Assembly: GCF_030731085.1 (NCBI RefSeq)
Contig: NZ_JASNFN010000009.1
Coordinates: 1 to 64,000, forward strand
DNA length: 64,000 nt
Source: Blastococcus carthaginiensis
Lineage (GTDB): Bacteria; Actinomycetota; Actinomycetes; Mycobacteriales; Geodermatophilaceae
Reading direction: 5' to 3'
Below the pieces are notes generated by a model, which was not told the origin of the DNA, made no database searches, and saw only the letters and a list, made by a program, of their open reading frames with translations. The position numbers were made by a program, and so were the translations under genes. This document shows, one piece after another, positions 50,230 to 59,452 of the stretch; within the stretch, counting starts at the first letter, position 1; each line of letters opens with the position of its first letter.

Positions 50230-51380
50230 CGGGCGGCCCGCACGTGCTCGCGACGGTCGACCGCCGCCGGCTCGGCCACGTGGTTCGCGGCCCCGACACC
50301 CGCCGAGGGGCCGGATCCCGGCGCGGTACCGGGTGCCGCCGCGTCGACGTTGAGCATGTCCCGGGCGGACAGCACCGAACTCGTCGCCTCGAAGGCGACC
50401 CGGTAGATCGGCAGCTCGTTGGTCGTCTCGTTCGACTGGAACATGAACTCGGCCATGATGGCGATGACCACGCTCAGCAGGAAGAACATGGCGCTCATCT
50501 GCAGGCTCATGGAGGTCCACCCCTCCACCGCGCTGTCGCTGATCAAGCCGACCGCGAGGACGTAGAGGGCGTACAGCAGGTTGGCCAGGCTGGCGAGCAG
50601 GGCGAGCCCGACGGCGACCCGGAGCGGGCGCCCGCTGGCGTAGAAGATGGAGCGGACGACCTGGCGGAAGCTGCTGGCCGGCCGGGGCTGGCTGCGCTCC
50701 CCCGAGTCGTAGGGCATGACGGCCCACGGGTAGCCCGAGATGGACGGGAGCAGCCGGAGCACGCGGTCGCGGTCGCGACGTGGCAGCCAGGCCTCCAGCG
50801 CCGGCCGGCTGTACCCGCGCAGGCCGAGGCTGACGGTGGGGATGTTCTGGCCCATGCTGCGGCTGGCCAGGGCGCGGCTGAGCCGCAGGGCCACGCGACG
50901 GCCGGCGGGCGCGCTGGACTCCACCCCGACGACGACGGCGATGTCGTCACCGATCATCCGGGCGCACCGGATGATGTCCTCGGGACGGTCGGACCCGAGC
51001 CGGGCGGTGACGACGACGTCGCCGAGCGCGCCGTCCAGGCCGGCGGTGAAGGCCACCTCGTCCCGCACGTTGCGCATGAGACCGATGACCTGGAGGTTCG
51101 GCCTCCGCTCCCCCAGGGCGCGCGCCCACGCCACGCGGCCGCGGGCGCCGGGCAGGACGAGGACGACCTCGTGCACCGGGTAGCTGTCGGCGAGGGCCGC
51201 CTCCAGGGCTTCCAGGTGCCCTTCGACCTCGTCGAACGGCCCCTCGGCGACCACGACGACGCTCAGGAAGGTGCCCTCGCGCTCGGGCGGAGCGGGCACC
51301 CGGACGACGACGTCGGCACGCGCCGCCCCTGCCCGGTCACCGCCTCCGTCGGCCGTCGTGTGGGTCTCAAACAGCGTCAC
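50226..51380 (-). CDS. GtrB-like GT2 protein lacking the DxD motif
   Basis: The 384-residue protein has the outline of a GtrB enzyme: a GT-A-like domain (FLSVVVVAEGPFDEVEGHL, LMRNVRDEVAFTAGLDGALG) and two C-terminal membrane helices (VAVGLALLASLANLLYALYV and MFFLLSVVIAIMAEFMF). Where GtrB proteins have DADLQ, this one reads TARLG (125-129), so both metal-binding Asp residues are gone. It may bind but not transfer, or use another mechanism. It overlaps the FAD gene upstream by 14 nt. Confidence 0.8.
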   Translation of the reverse strand: MTLFETHTTADGGGDRAGAARADVVVRVPAPPEREGTFLSVVVVAEGPFDEVEGHLEALEAALADSYPVHEVVLVLPGARGRVAWARALGERRPNLQVIGLMRNVRDEVAFTAGLDGALGDVVVTARLGSDRPEDIIRCARMIGDDIAVVVGVESSAPAGRRVALRLSRALASRSMGQNIPTVSLGLRGYSRPALEAWLPRRDRDRVLRLLPSISGYPWAVMPYDSGERSQPRPASSFRQVVRSIFYASGRPLRVAVGLALLASLANLLYALYVLAVGLISDSAVEGWTSMSLQMSAMFFLLSVVIAIMAEFMFQSNETTNELPIYRVAFEATSSVLSARDMLNVDAAAPGTAPGSGPSAGVGAANHVAEPAAVDRREHVRAAR

Positions 51381-52452
51381 GGAGATGCTCCTCTGCCACT
51401 CTCAGGGCGTCGTTGATGTTGTCGATCTTGCTGCCGAGCAACGACAGCACCCGTCCACCTTCGGACCGGCGGAGGACGATCGGTCGGGCATCGTCGCGGT
51501 CCCGCCGGGCGGGCACCGTCTTGACGCCCCAGATGGACTCCCGGTGCACCGCCTCGGCCAGTGCCGGCACGTAGCGCGCCGAGTCGCGGATCATCCAGTC
51601 GGCCCGCGTGGTGAGCCCGGCCCGCAGCGCAGCAGCCGCCTGACCGTAGGTCGCGTACGACCCGTGCGGCGTGTACCGCACGTGGCTCAGGGTGTGGTAC
51701 GGGGTGGACGGGAACGGCATGAGCGAGAAGTAGGGGCCGTCCATGACGGTGATCCCCTTGTCCTTCAGGCTGTCGGGGAGGTCGACCAGCGCCATCTCGC
51801 AGGGCTCGCAGTGCAGACCGGAGTAACCGACCCCGGCCGGCAGGTCGTCGATGCCCTCACCGTAGGTGCACACCAGCACCCGGTCGGCGTCGAGCACCTC
51901 GCCCGACTCCAGCGCGACGGAGGTCCCCGTCGCCGTCTCCCCGACACCGGCCACCGGCGTCCCGAGTCGGACCTGCACTCCGGCCTCGTCGAGTTCCTGC
52001 CGCATCAGGTCCCTCAGGCGGACGGCGTCGAACACCGACTCCCGGGTCACCCAGGAGCCCTCGATGACCGACCGGTTGAACAGCCGGCTGATGGACGCCG
52101 GCGAGTCCTGCAGCGGGGCGCCGATGTAGTTGCACATCCGCTGGAACTTCCGGGCGTTGGTCAGGGACCCGCGGGCGATCGCGTAGATGCACAGGAAGTC
52201 GTCGACCACGCAGGACCGGTACCGCTCCATGAACGCCACGTAGGAGGCCTGGCTGCGCCCGGCCGTGCGCAGCGACCGCGGGTAGTGGTAGCCGCCGTGC
52301 ACCCGCGCCTGGTTGAAGTAGCTGGCCCCGCCGTGCAGGTCCGCGCGCGCCTCGAGAAGGACCACGCTCGCGCCTTCACGGGCCAGGTGCGCCGCGAGCG
52401 AGGTGCCGTAGAAGCCGCCGCCGACGACGACGATCCGCTGCTGGGAGGACAT
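51367..52452 (-). CDS. FAD-dependent oxidoreductase of the DAO family
   Basis: The 361-residue protein has the FAD loop IVVVGGGFYGTSLAAHLA (Gly11-13), GGASYFNQARVHGGYHYPRS, a DAO-like substrate domain, and KIDNINDALRVAEEHL at the end. DAO enzymes oxidise C-N or C-O bonds in amino acids and sugars. In a glycan operon a role in oxidising an amino sugar or nucleotide sugar is possible but unproven. It is 5 nt behind the membrane-protein gene. Confidence 0.85.
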   Translation of the reverse strand: MSSQQRIVVVGGGFYGTSLAAHLAREGASVVLLEARADLHGGASYFNQARVHGGYHYPRSLRTAGRSQASYVAFMERYRSCVVDDFLCIYAIARGSLTNARKFQRMCNYIGAPLQDSPASISRLFNRSVIEGSWVTRESVFDAVRLRDLMRQELDEAGVQVRLGTPVAGVGETATGTSVALESGEVLDADRVLVCTYGEGIDDLPAGVGYSGLHCEPCEMALVDLPDSLKDKGITVMDGPYFSLMPFPSTPYHTLSHVRYTPHGSYATYGQAAAALRAGLTTRADWMIRDSARYVPALAEAVHRESIWGVKTVPARRDRDDARPIVLRRSEGGRVLSLLGSKIDNINDALRVAEEHLRDAV

Positions 52453-52457
52453 CGGGC

Positions 52458-53816
52458 TCACCCCGCACCCTGGGCGACCGGCTGCCGGTCGTCGGCACGC
52501 GGCCCGGGCAGGACCGGTGCCGCGGCCTCGTGCCGCGGCCAGGTGCGGCGGGGCGCCGCCTCCTCGACCGCAGCGTCGGACCGCGTCGGCCAGGCCCGGT
52601 GGGAGATCGTCTGCACGCGCAGCGCGATCATCGCGAAGACCAGCGGCAGGAACGGCAGGTAGAAGACGATCGAGTCCATGTGCGCGTGGTGGATCATGTG
52701 CCCGTAGGCCAGCACGAGCCACGACATGCCGCCCGCCAGGGCGATGCCGGCGGACAGGGCCAGCCGACGCTGCACGGCGGCATCCTCCTGGCGTCCGCGC
52801 ACGGCCTGCCCGGCGATGAGCGCGAAAACGACCACGAACGCCCAGATGGGGATTCCGTAGGCGGCCAGGCCGAAGCCGGTGCCCTCCGGCGCCGGGATCG
52901 CCACCGCGGGGTTGGTCAGGTAGTGCACCAGCTGGAAGGCCCAGAGCCCGAGCATGCTGTCCCCCTGGACCAGCCAGCCCCACAGCGGGTCGTCGACGCC
53001 GCGCGCCCAGACCAGCATCTCGGCCGCGTCGCTGGGCGAGACGGTCCGCTCGAACATGCGGGTCCGGATGATCGACGCGTCGCCGTACTTCGCCATCAGC
53101 TGGGCGACGTGCACGCCGACCGCGAGGACGAAGCCGACCAGGCCCGTGGCCATGGCGAGCACCAACCGGGAGAGGAGGCGCCGGTCGATCCGGCCCCGGA
53201 ACTCGTGGAAGCCGACCGCGGCGGCCACACCGAGGAGGACGGTGCTGATGAACTCGTAACCGCACAGGCACTTCAGGAAGACCAGCCCGGCGATGATCGC
53301 GCCCCCCCGGAGCCACTTCCGCCGGCCGCTGCCCAGGTGGGGCCAGACCAGCAGGGGAACCAGGGTGGGCAGCAGGAGCGTCCACAGCTGCCAGTACGTG
53401 CTCGCCCCGAAGCCGTTGGTCCAGAAGGAGATGGCGAGGAGGGCGAAGAGAACCGATGCCGCCCGGCCGCCCCAGGCGCGCCAGACCGCGATGACGGCTG
53501 CGGCGAACACGGCGCCGGTCAGCATCGACGTGGTCAGCCGCAGCGCCTCGTAGAAGTGGTCACCGGGGCTCAGCCAGTTCATCACCATGCCCTGCAGGCC
53601 GAACTGGCTGGCGTAGTTCCGCTCCACCCCACCGAGCTGCGGGAAGAGGGCCGATCCCGGGTTGAGCATCAGGTCGACGACGAGCGAATCCGAGTCCTGC
53701 TGGAACTGCGCCTTGTAGGTGGGATCCAGGATCCCGAGGAAGTCGAACCGGATCTGGAACCCGAAGAAAAGAGTGGCGGCGAGCCACGAGATCCGCTGGC
53801 GGATGGAACCGAGCAC
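52458..53816 (-). CDS. Polytopic membrane protein heading the coupled operon
   Basis: The 452-residue protein has about 10 hydrophobic segments. The first loop (DPTYKAQFQQDSDSLVVDLM) is acidic and external, as in GT-C glycosyltransferases, but I do not recognise the family. Other notable parts are FLKCLCGYEFISTVLLGVAA and SWLVLAYGHMIHHAHMDSIV. The GTG has AGGAGA 9 nt upstream, making it the likely first gene of the operon that runs to the GtrA gene at 47371. Confidence 0.75.
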   Translation of the reverse strand: MLGSIRQRISWLAATLFFGFQIRFDFLGILDPTYKAQFQQDSDSLVVDLMLNPGSALFPQLGGVERNYASQFGLQGMVMNWLSPGDHFYEALRLTTSMLTGAVFAAAVIAVWRAWGGRAASVLFALLAISFWTNGFGASTYWQLWTLLLPTLVPLLVWPHLGSGRRKWLRGGAIIAGLVFLKCLCGYEFISTVLLGVAAAVGFHEFRGRIDRRLLSRLVLAMATGLVGFVLAVGVHVAQLMAKYGDASIIRTRMFERTVSPSDAAEMLVWARGVDDPLWGWLVQGDSMLGLWAFQLVHYLTNPAVAIPAPEGTGFGLAAYGIPIWAFVVVFALIAGQAVRGRQEDAAVQRRLALSAGIALAGGMSWLVLAYGHMIHHAHMDSIVFYLPFLPLVFAMIALRVQTISHRAWPTRSDAAVEEAAPRRTWPRHEAAAPVLPGPRADDRQPVAQGAG

Positions 53817-54171
53817 CAGCTCTGTCTCCTCTGCAGTGGCACGGGGGCATGGGTGTCGACCCCGCTGGCGTGTGTACCGAGCGTACGTCGGTGGTCGCTG
53901 CGGGTCAGGACGAAAAGTCGGAGACCGGCCCCACTCGCCCCATCAGAACTCCATCGTCACACAGGAATCACCCGACGTCGCGACCCCGACCCGCCCGGGA
54001 GTCGGACGGGTCCGTCTCAGGCCCGGAGCTGACAGACGCGCGGCGGTACGGGTGTCGAGATCTGCCGAGCAGCCCTGAGCCGGCTCCGGCACGGGCACGT
54101 CGGGACGGCAGCGCGGAGAGCCCACTGGCCCGGTCGCGGACGGGCAGTCCGCCGCCCGCGGGTGCCGGTCG
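53817..54171. other. Intergenic region upstream of the coupled operon
   Basis: No gene is supported in these 355 nt. It should hold the promoter of the operon starting at 53816, but I see no clear hexamer pair. An imperfect inverted repeat with arms GACCCGCCCG and CGGACGGGTC (around 53988-54012) could end the transcript of the gene at 54172. Confidence 0.55.
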
Positions 54172-56514
54172 TCAGTCGACCGGCACGAAGACGTTGCCCG
54201 CCCCGGCGACCTCCGGGTCCAGCGGTGGCCCCTCGAGGATCACGTTGACGAACTTCCCGTGGTCCTGGATCTCGGCGATCTCCCGGGTCTCCCCGTCGGA
54301 GAAGCGGATCTCGTCGGCGCGTCGCAGGTCCGCCAGGTTCATCTCCGTGGTGCGGATGAAGAGGCCCGCGACGTCCCGGTGCACCCCGCGGTCCCAGAAC
54401 TCGTCCGTCAGGTCGACGGGGGTCAGCTGGAAGCTGCTGAAGATCTCCGCGGTGTCGGCCCCCTCGGGGAAGGCGATGGCCGCGGCGGTGCAGGACTCGA
54501 GGGCGGTGAGCGGCTCGGACCCCGCCGAGATGTCCTTGGTGGACAGGACGGTGGTGCCCGAGCCCGGGTCGTGGACGGCGACGGGGAACTGCTGCACCCG
54601 GGCACCGGGGTCCAGCGCCATGAATCCGAGCGCGGACTCGGTGACGGCGATGTTGTTCTCCACCATCGTGTAGGAGCGGGACGATCGTCCCGGCCCCTCG
54701 TACCGCAAGGTGACCTCGTAGAAGCCGGCGTCCGGGGCGGCCAGTTCGATCCGGGATCCGTCGACGTCGCACGGCACCGCCTCCCAGGTCGCCGGCTCCA
54801 CGGGCGTCCAGTTCAGGGTGAGCGGCGTGCTCCGCTCCGGCGCGTAGGACTTGAAGAGATCCCGGTAGAACCACCAGTTGGCGCTGACGTTCCAGGTCGA
54901 CCAGATGCTGGCGTCCGGATCGGTGGTCACGACCAGTGACGGGCGCTCGGCCATCCGCTCGGCGAACACCTGCCGCTGGCTGCCCAGGGCGGCGATGATC
55001 GAGTCGACCGGCAGGCTGAGGTTGGGCCCGTTCACGGCGCCGGCCAGGCCCATGTACTCCTCGACCACGTCGGATCGCCCGGAGACCTCGTCCAGCTGAT
55101 CGAGGAACGCCTCCGGGATGTAGCCGTCGAGCTGGGGTTCCCAGACCTGCTGCGGGTCCTCGGCCAGGGCCCGCTCGGTGTTCCAGTTCGCCCGGAGCGA
55201 CGCCGCAGCAGCCACGAGCAGCGCCGCCACGGTGGCGACGGCCAGCCCCGCACGCGCCAGCCTCCCGACGCGGCCCTGCGACAGCTCCCGGGTGCGTCCA
55301 CCCCTGGCCAGCAGCCAGACGCCCAGCCGCGCGACGGCCACCGCCGTGGTCACGTACCCCCACAGGACGAAGGACCAGAAGTAGCCGCCGCTGTGGCCGC
55401 CGATGGTGGCGGCCAGACCTCCGGCCAGGACGGAGGCCCCGGTGAACGGGACCAGCAGAGCCCCGAGGTCCCGGGAGGCCAACCCGTACACCGTCGTGGC
55501 CACCAGGACCAGCAGCGGGTAGACGGCCTGCTCGGACCACATGACCGAGAGCAGGTCGCCGAGCGAGTACACCCGGTCATCACGGCTCCACGGCCCGAAG
55601 TACCAGAACTGGTCCTCCCGGACGTCGACGAAGTTGTAGGACACCAGGGCGGGGAAGTGCCCGGCGGTCGCGGCGAAGCCGGAGACCAGGTAGGCCGCGA
55701 GGGCGGAGCCCCACAGCGCGACCAGGCCGCGCAGCCGCGGCACGAGCTGCCAGCGCAGGACGTGGAAGGTCACCAGCACCAGGATGACGCCGCCGGACAC
55801 CAGCCCGTAGTCGTTCGACCAGATCGCCGCCACGACGCCCGCCGCAGCGCCGACGACCGCCGCGCGCCGCGTGGTCCACCGCGGGCGGAGCACGAAGAAG
55901 GCGACGGCGGCGATGAGGTACGGCGCGACCGCGCGGAGCGGCCGCAGGCTGTTGCCCGGTACCGCCGCCGTGGTCAGCAGCCCGTCCGCGATCCCCCAGA
56001 GCCCGGGCCGGACCATGGCAGCCCCGACCAGCACGGCCGGGACGGCGGCGCCCCACAGCAGCGCCCACACCGGCCGGCGCCGGAAGAAGAGGGCAGCCAG
56101 CAGCCCGACGACCAGCTGGAAGGCGAGCATCGTCATCAGGTACGACGAGAACGTCGAGGCCGTGAGCGAGCCGCCCATGGCCACGAAGGCCGGGTACAGC
56201 ACCGCCACCGGACCGATGCCCAGGTACGGGAAGAAGTCCCTGCCGGGCCACTGCCCCTCCCCCAGCCGGAACAGGCCGCTGGCGGTCTGGAAGGCCCCGT
56301 CCAGGTGGAAGGTCGGGACCGCGTGCATGGCTTGCAGCGCGTGCACGACCGGCACGACCAGGATCAGCAGGACCAGGGACACCGCCCCGACGATCCGGAG
56401 CCACGACCGCCGCGTGAGCCCACGCCGTCCGGGCTCCACGCCCGACGACGAGGCTCCCGTTCCCCCTGCGCGTCCGGTGGACGAGTCCTCGACGGTCGTG
56501 GTCTGCACGCTCAC
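54172..56514 (-). CDS. Large membrane protein, GT-C-like with extracytoplasmic C-terminal domain
   Basis: The 780-residue protein has a short polar tail, about 12 hydrophobic segments between residues 38 and 480 (first SWLRIVGAVSLVLLILVVPVVHAL), and a soluble C-terminal domain of about 300 residues rich in beta strands. The loop after the first helix (FHLDGAFQTASGLFRLGEGQWPGRDFF) has the acidic and aromatic residues expected in GT-C enzymes. Function unknown. The GTG has GGAAC sequences upstream; a longer start would run into poorly conserved DNA. Confidence 0.75.
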   Translation of the reverse strand: MSVQTTTVEDSSTGRAGGTGASSSGVEPGRRGLTRRSWLRIVGAVSLVLLILVVPVVHALQAMHAVPTFHLDGAFQTASGLFRLGEGQWPGRDFFPYLGIGPVAVLYPAFVAMGGSLTASTFSSYLMTMLAFQLVVGLLAALFFRRRPVWALLWGAAVPAVLVGAAMVRPGLWGIADGLLTTAAVPGNSLRPLRAVAPYLIAAVAFFVLRPRWTTRRAAVVGAAAGVVAAIWSNDYGLVSGGVILVLVTFHVLRWQLVPRLRGLVALWGSALAAYLVSGFAATAGHFPALVSYNFVDVREDQFWYFGPWSRDDRVYSLGDLLSVMWSEQAVYPLLVLVATTVYGLASRDLGALLVPFTGASVLAGGLAATIGGHSGGYFWSFVLWGYVTTAVAVARLGVWLLARGGRTRELSQGRVGRLARAGLAVATVAALLVAAAASLRANWNTERALAEDPQQVWEPQLDGYIPEAFLDQLDEVSGRSDVVEEYMGLAGAVNGPNLSLPVDSIIAALGSQRQVFAERMAERPSLVVTTDPDASIWSTWNVSANWWFYRDLFKSYAPERSTPLTLNWTPVEPATWEAVPCDVDGSRIELAAPDAGFYEVTLRYEGPGRSSRSYTMVENNIAVTESALGFMALDPGARVQQFPVAVHDPGSGTTVLSTKDISAGSEPLTALESCTAAAIAFPEGADTAEIFSSFQLTPVDLTDEFWDRGVHRDVAGLFIRTTEMNLADLRRADEIRFSDGETREIAEIQDHGKFVNVILEGPPLDPEVAGAGNVFVPVD

Positions 56515-56719
56515 AGCGTTCCGTTCCTTGGTACGTGACAGGGCGTGACGCCGGGCAGCCGGTGCGGGCGCCGCCGTGAGGCGCGGGATGTCGGCGGTGG
56601 GTACCGCGGTGCGCGGGGCACCACCGGGGGCGCATCCGGCGCGTCGGCGACGGTCCACCCGGGGTCGCCTTCGCTCGGGGCCGCGCGTCCGCCCGACAGC
56701 CGGCGCACCGGCGGCGAGC

Positions 56720-59452
56720 TTACCGCAAGGTCACGATCGCCCGGCCGGCGTTCGTCACATCGATGGTGCCCCGCTCGAAGTCCATCCGACGCCCACCCGA
56801 GACCGCGTACTCGTCCGAGGTCGGGTAGCCCAGCGCACCGCCCTCGTACCCGTTCGCGGCCCACGTGTCGTAGAAGCGGCCTCGGATGGCGTGCGCCCCA
56901 CCGGCCGGCGACCAGTAGATGCCACCGCCCTGGAACAGCGACATGGCGCCGCCGGTCAACGCCGTCTCGTCGCTGACCGGGAGACCGAGGAAGCCGTACT
57001 CGTAGCCGGTGGCGGCCCAGGCACCGAAGATGGGCCCGCGGACGACGCGCGCACCGGTGGCGGCCGACTGGTAGATCGAGCCCCGCTGGAAGTGCTGGAC
57101 GAGGCCACCGCCCCCGGCCGAGGTGCGGAACGCGTCGACCGTGGGCAGCCCCAGATCACCTGCCGCGCCGCCCCAGCGGGCCCAGGCCTGGTCGAGCACC
57201 GCGGGCACGCTGTGTGCACCGGTCCCCTCCGACCAGTAGATCGAGCCGCGCTGGAACGTGGTGACCGTCCCGGTCCCGCCCGGCGCCGCCGTGGCATCCG
57301 CGGTCGGGTACCCGAGCGGCCCGTTCTCGTAGCCCTGCGCGCCCCAGGTCGTGTAGGTGGGGCCCGACACGTTGTGCAGACCCGTCCCCGCCGACCAGTA
57401 GAGGTTGCCCCGCTGGAGGTGGGCCGCCCGGCCGCCCGTCGCAGTGGTGAACTCGTCCGTCGTCGGGAAGCCGAGCGGGCCACCCGGCCCACCTCGGGCA
57501 GCCAGGCCTGCGGCCAGGTCCGTCCCCAGCCAGCGGGCGCCGGTCGACCGGGAGACGTAGATGCTGCCGCCCTGGAAGTCGCTCTGCTCGCCGCCGGCCA
57601 CGGCCTGGACGTCGGTGATCGGGTAGCCGAGGCGGCCGGTCTCGTAGCCCTGCCGCGCCCAGAGGTCGTACACCGCACCGCGGATGATCTGCGGTGCCGT
57701 GGTCGAGGAGGTGTACACGGCGCCTCCGGCGAAGACCTGGAAGGACCCCGTCCGCGTGCGCCCCGCGTCCGAGGCGGGGAAGCCCAGGACGCCGGTCGTA
57801 CCACCTGCGGCCAGCCACTTGTCCCGGAACGGGTTCGTGACGATCCGCGCACCGTGCGCGGCGGACTCGTAGATCGATCCGCCGGCGAACTCCTGGTAGG
57901 CGCCCCCGGTGATGGACGTCCGGGCACCGACGGGCATCCCCAGGGCACCGGTCTCGTAACCGGAGCGGGCCCACGCCGTGTAGATCGGACCACGCAGCGC
58001 ATGCCCACCCCCGGTCGGCGACCAGTAGATGGCGCCGCCCTGGAACACGCTGAACTCACCGGTCGGCAGCGTCCGCACGTCGCTGGTCGGGAAGCCCATC
58101 GGGCCGCCCTCGTAACCCTGGCGTGCCCACGCCTCGTAGACGTGACCGCGGATCGACCAGGCGCCGGTGGACGCCGAGAAGTAGATGGCCCCGCCCTGGA
58201 AGGTGCTCACGTACCCGCCGGGGATCTTGGTCTCGTCGCCCGTGGGGAAGCCCAGCCAGCCGGTCTCGTACCCCTGCTTGGCCCACTTGTCGTAGATGCC
58301 ACCGCGGATGAAGTGCGCCCCGGTCGCCGGCGACCAGTAGATCGCCCCGCCCTGGAACAGGTTGAGGTAGCCGCCGGGGATGGCCGTCTCGTCGCTCGTG
58401 GGGAACCCGAGCAGGCTGTACTCGTACCCGAGCTCGGCCCACTTGGCGTAGATCCCGCCGCGGACGGCGTGGGCACCGCTGGCCTGGGACCAGTAGATGG
58501 CACCTCCCTGGTAGGGCTGCAGGCACCCGCCGTCCCTGGCCGTGCAGGTGACGTCCCCGGTCGGGGCGCCCAGGTAGCTGCTCGCACCACCCATGGCCAG
58601 GTACTTCTCGGCGACCGACGCCCCACCGCTGTGCTGGGTCGAGCCGAACCAGTCGGTGAAGTAGCTGTAAAAGTTCCGGTTGCCGTAGGACGAGCAGCTG
58701 TCGCCCGTCCCGTACCCGGCGTTCAGAGACGCCTGGTTCGGCACGTAGGGGGTGTAGTTGTAGAGGCCGGCGGTCGCCTGGTTCTCGATGTAGATGGTCC
58801 GGCCACCGCAGCTGGGCCTGTTCGGGTAGTAGGCGATGTAGTTGTTCATGTGCGCCACGTAGCCGTACCTGGTCGGGTTCGCCTGGTAGTTCTTGAACTG
58901 CCGGGCCGCCATGTAGACCTGGTTGTAGAAGCCGTTGTAGGTGGCGTCGCACGTTCCGCCGGTGTTGTCCGGGCAGCCGTAACCCATGGCGCGGTTGTAG
59001 GACTTGGTGGTGGGGCTGCTCGCCGTCACCAGGCCCATCTCCTTCTGGAGCGTCACCAGCAGCACCTGCGGGTTGACGCCGCAGGCGGAGGCGACCTTGG
59101 AGATGATCGAGGCGGCGCTCTCCCGGCTGGCGCCCGTGTAGGTGCGCGGGCACCTGCTGTCCGCCGACCGGGTGTACGTCGCCATCCCGTACCGGCTCAG
59201 GCAGAGGTCACCCGCCGTGCAGTTGCGCCCCTTCAGATCGAGGAACGCCTGGATCTCGGCGACGTCCATCGACGACGTGTCGTAGAAGACCCCGTCGGAG
59301 ATGATGTTGGCCGGGTTGAAGCGGCCGAGGTCCGCGGCGTTCGTGAAGCCCTCGGGAGGGGTCTCCCGCTCGGCGCCGACGAGCAGCATCGTCAGCATCG
59401 CAGCGAGACCCACCGCCAGCAGGACGGCGCGGAGCGGACGGGTGCGGGTCAC
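56720..59452 (-). CDS. Secreted LGFP-repeat wall protein with lysozyme-like N-terminal domain
   Basis: The 910-residue protein has a signal peptide or anchor (AVLLAVGLAAMLTMLLVG), then a conserved actinobacterial domain (about 30-260) with NPANIISDGVFYDTSSM, the Cys-rich RNCTAGDLC, NPQVLLVTLQKEMGLV and YSYFTDWFGS, and then eleven full LGFP repeats of about 52 residues (LGFPTSDET...GGAIYWS...GAH pattern) plus a partial twelfth. LGFP repeats are thought to bind the wall glycan. The Glu in QKEMG sits where lysozyme-like folds keep their catalytic acid, an inference only. GTG overlaps the upstream gene by GTGA. Confidence 0.88.
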   Translation of the reverse strand: MTRTRPLRAVLLAVGLAAMLTMLLVGAERETPPEGFTNAADLGRFNPANIISDGVFYDTSSMDVAEIQAFLDLKGRNCTAGDLCLSRYGMATYTRSADSRCPRTYTGASRESAASIISKVASACGVNPQVLLVTLQKEMGLVTASSPTTKSYNRAMGYGCPDNTGGTCDATYNGFYNQVYMAARQFKNYQANPTRYGYVAHMNNYIAYYPNRPSCGGRTIYIENQATAGLYNYTPYVPNQASLNAGYGTGDSCSSYGNRNFYSYFTDWFGSTQHSGGASVAEKYLAMGGASSYLGAPTGDVTCTARDGGCLQPYQGGAIYWSQASGAHAVRGGIYAKWAELGYEYSLLGFPTSDETAIPGGYLNLFQGGAIYWSPATGAHFIRGGIYDKWAKQGYETGWLGFPTGDETKIPGGYVSTFQGGAIYFSASTGAWSIRGHVYEAWARQGYEGGPMGFPTSDVRTLPTGEFSVFQGGAIYWSPTGGGHALRGPIYTAWARSGYETGALGMPVGARTSITGGAYQEFAGGSIYESAAHGARIVTNPFRDKWLAAGGTTGVLGFPASDAGRTRTGSFQVFAGGAVYTSSTTAPQIIRGAVYDLWARQGYETGRLGYPITDVQAVAGGEQSDFQGGSIYVSRSTGARWLGTDLAAGLAARGGPGGPLGFPTTDEFTTATGGRAAHLQRGNLYWSAGTGLHNVSGPTYTTWGAQGYENGPLGYPTADATAAPGGTGTVTTFQRGSIYWSEGTGAHSVPAVLDQAWARWGGAAGDLGLPTVDAFRTSAGGGGLVQHFQRGSIYQSAATGARVVRGPIFGAWAATGYEYGFLGLPVSDETALTGGAMSLFQGGGIYWSPAGGAHAIRGRFYDTWAANGYEGGALGYPTSDEYAVSGGRRMDFERGTIDVTNAGRAIVTLR

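Noticed and set aside
47371..53816. Horizontal acquisition of the coupled operon as an island
   Set aside because: There is no integrase, tRNA end, flanking direct repeat or obvious change in base composition. A codon-usage calculation would be needed to reopen it.
56720..59452. CRISPR-like or minisatellite repeats in the 57-59 kb region
   Set aside because: The period is about 156 bp, the repeats differ at many positions and they are in frame; they are coding LGFP repeats.
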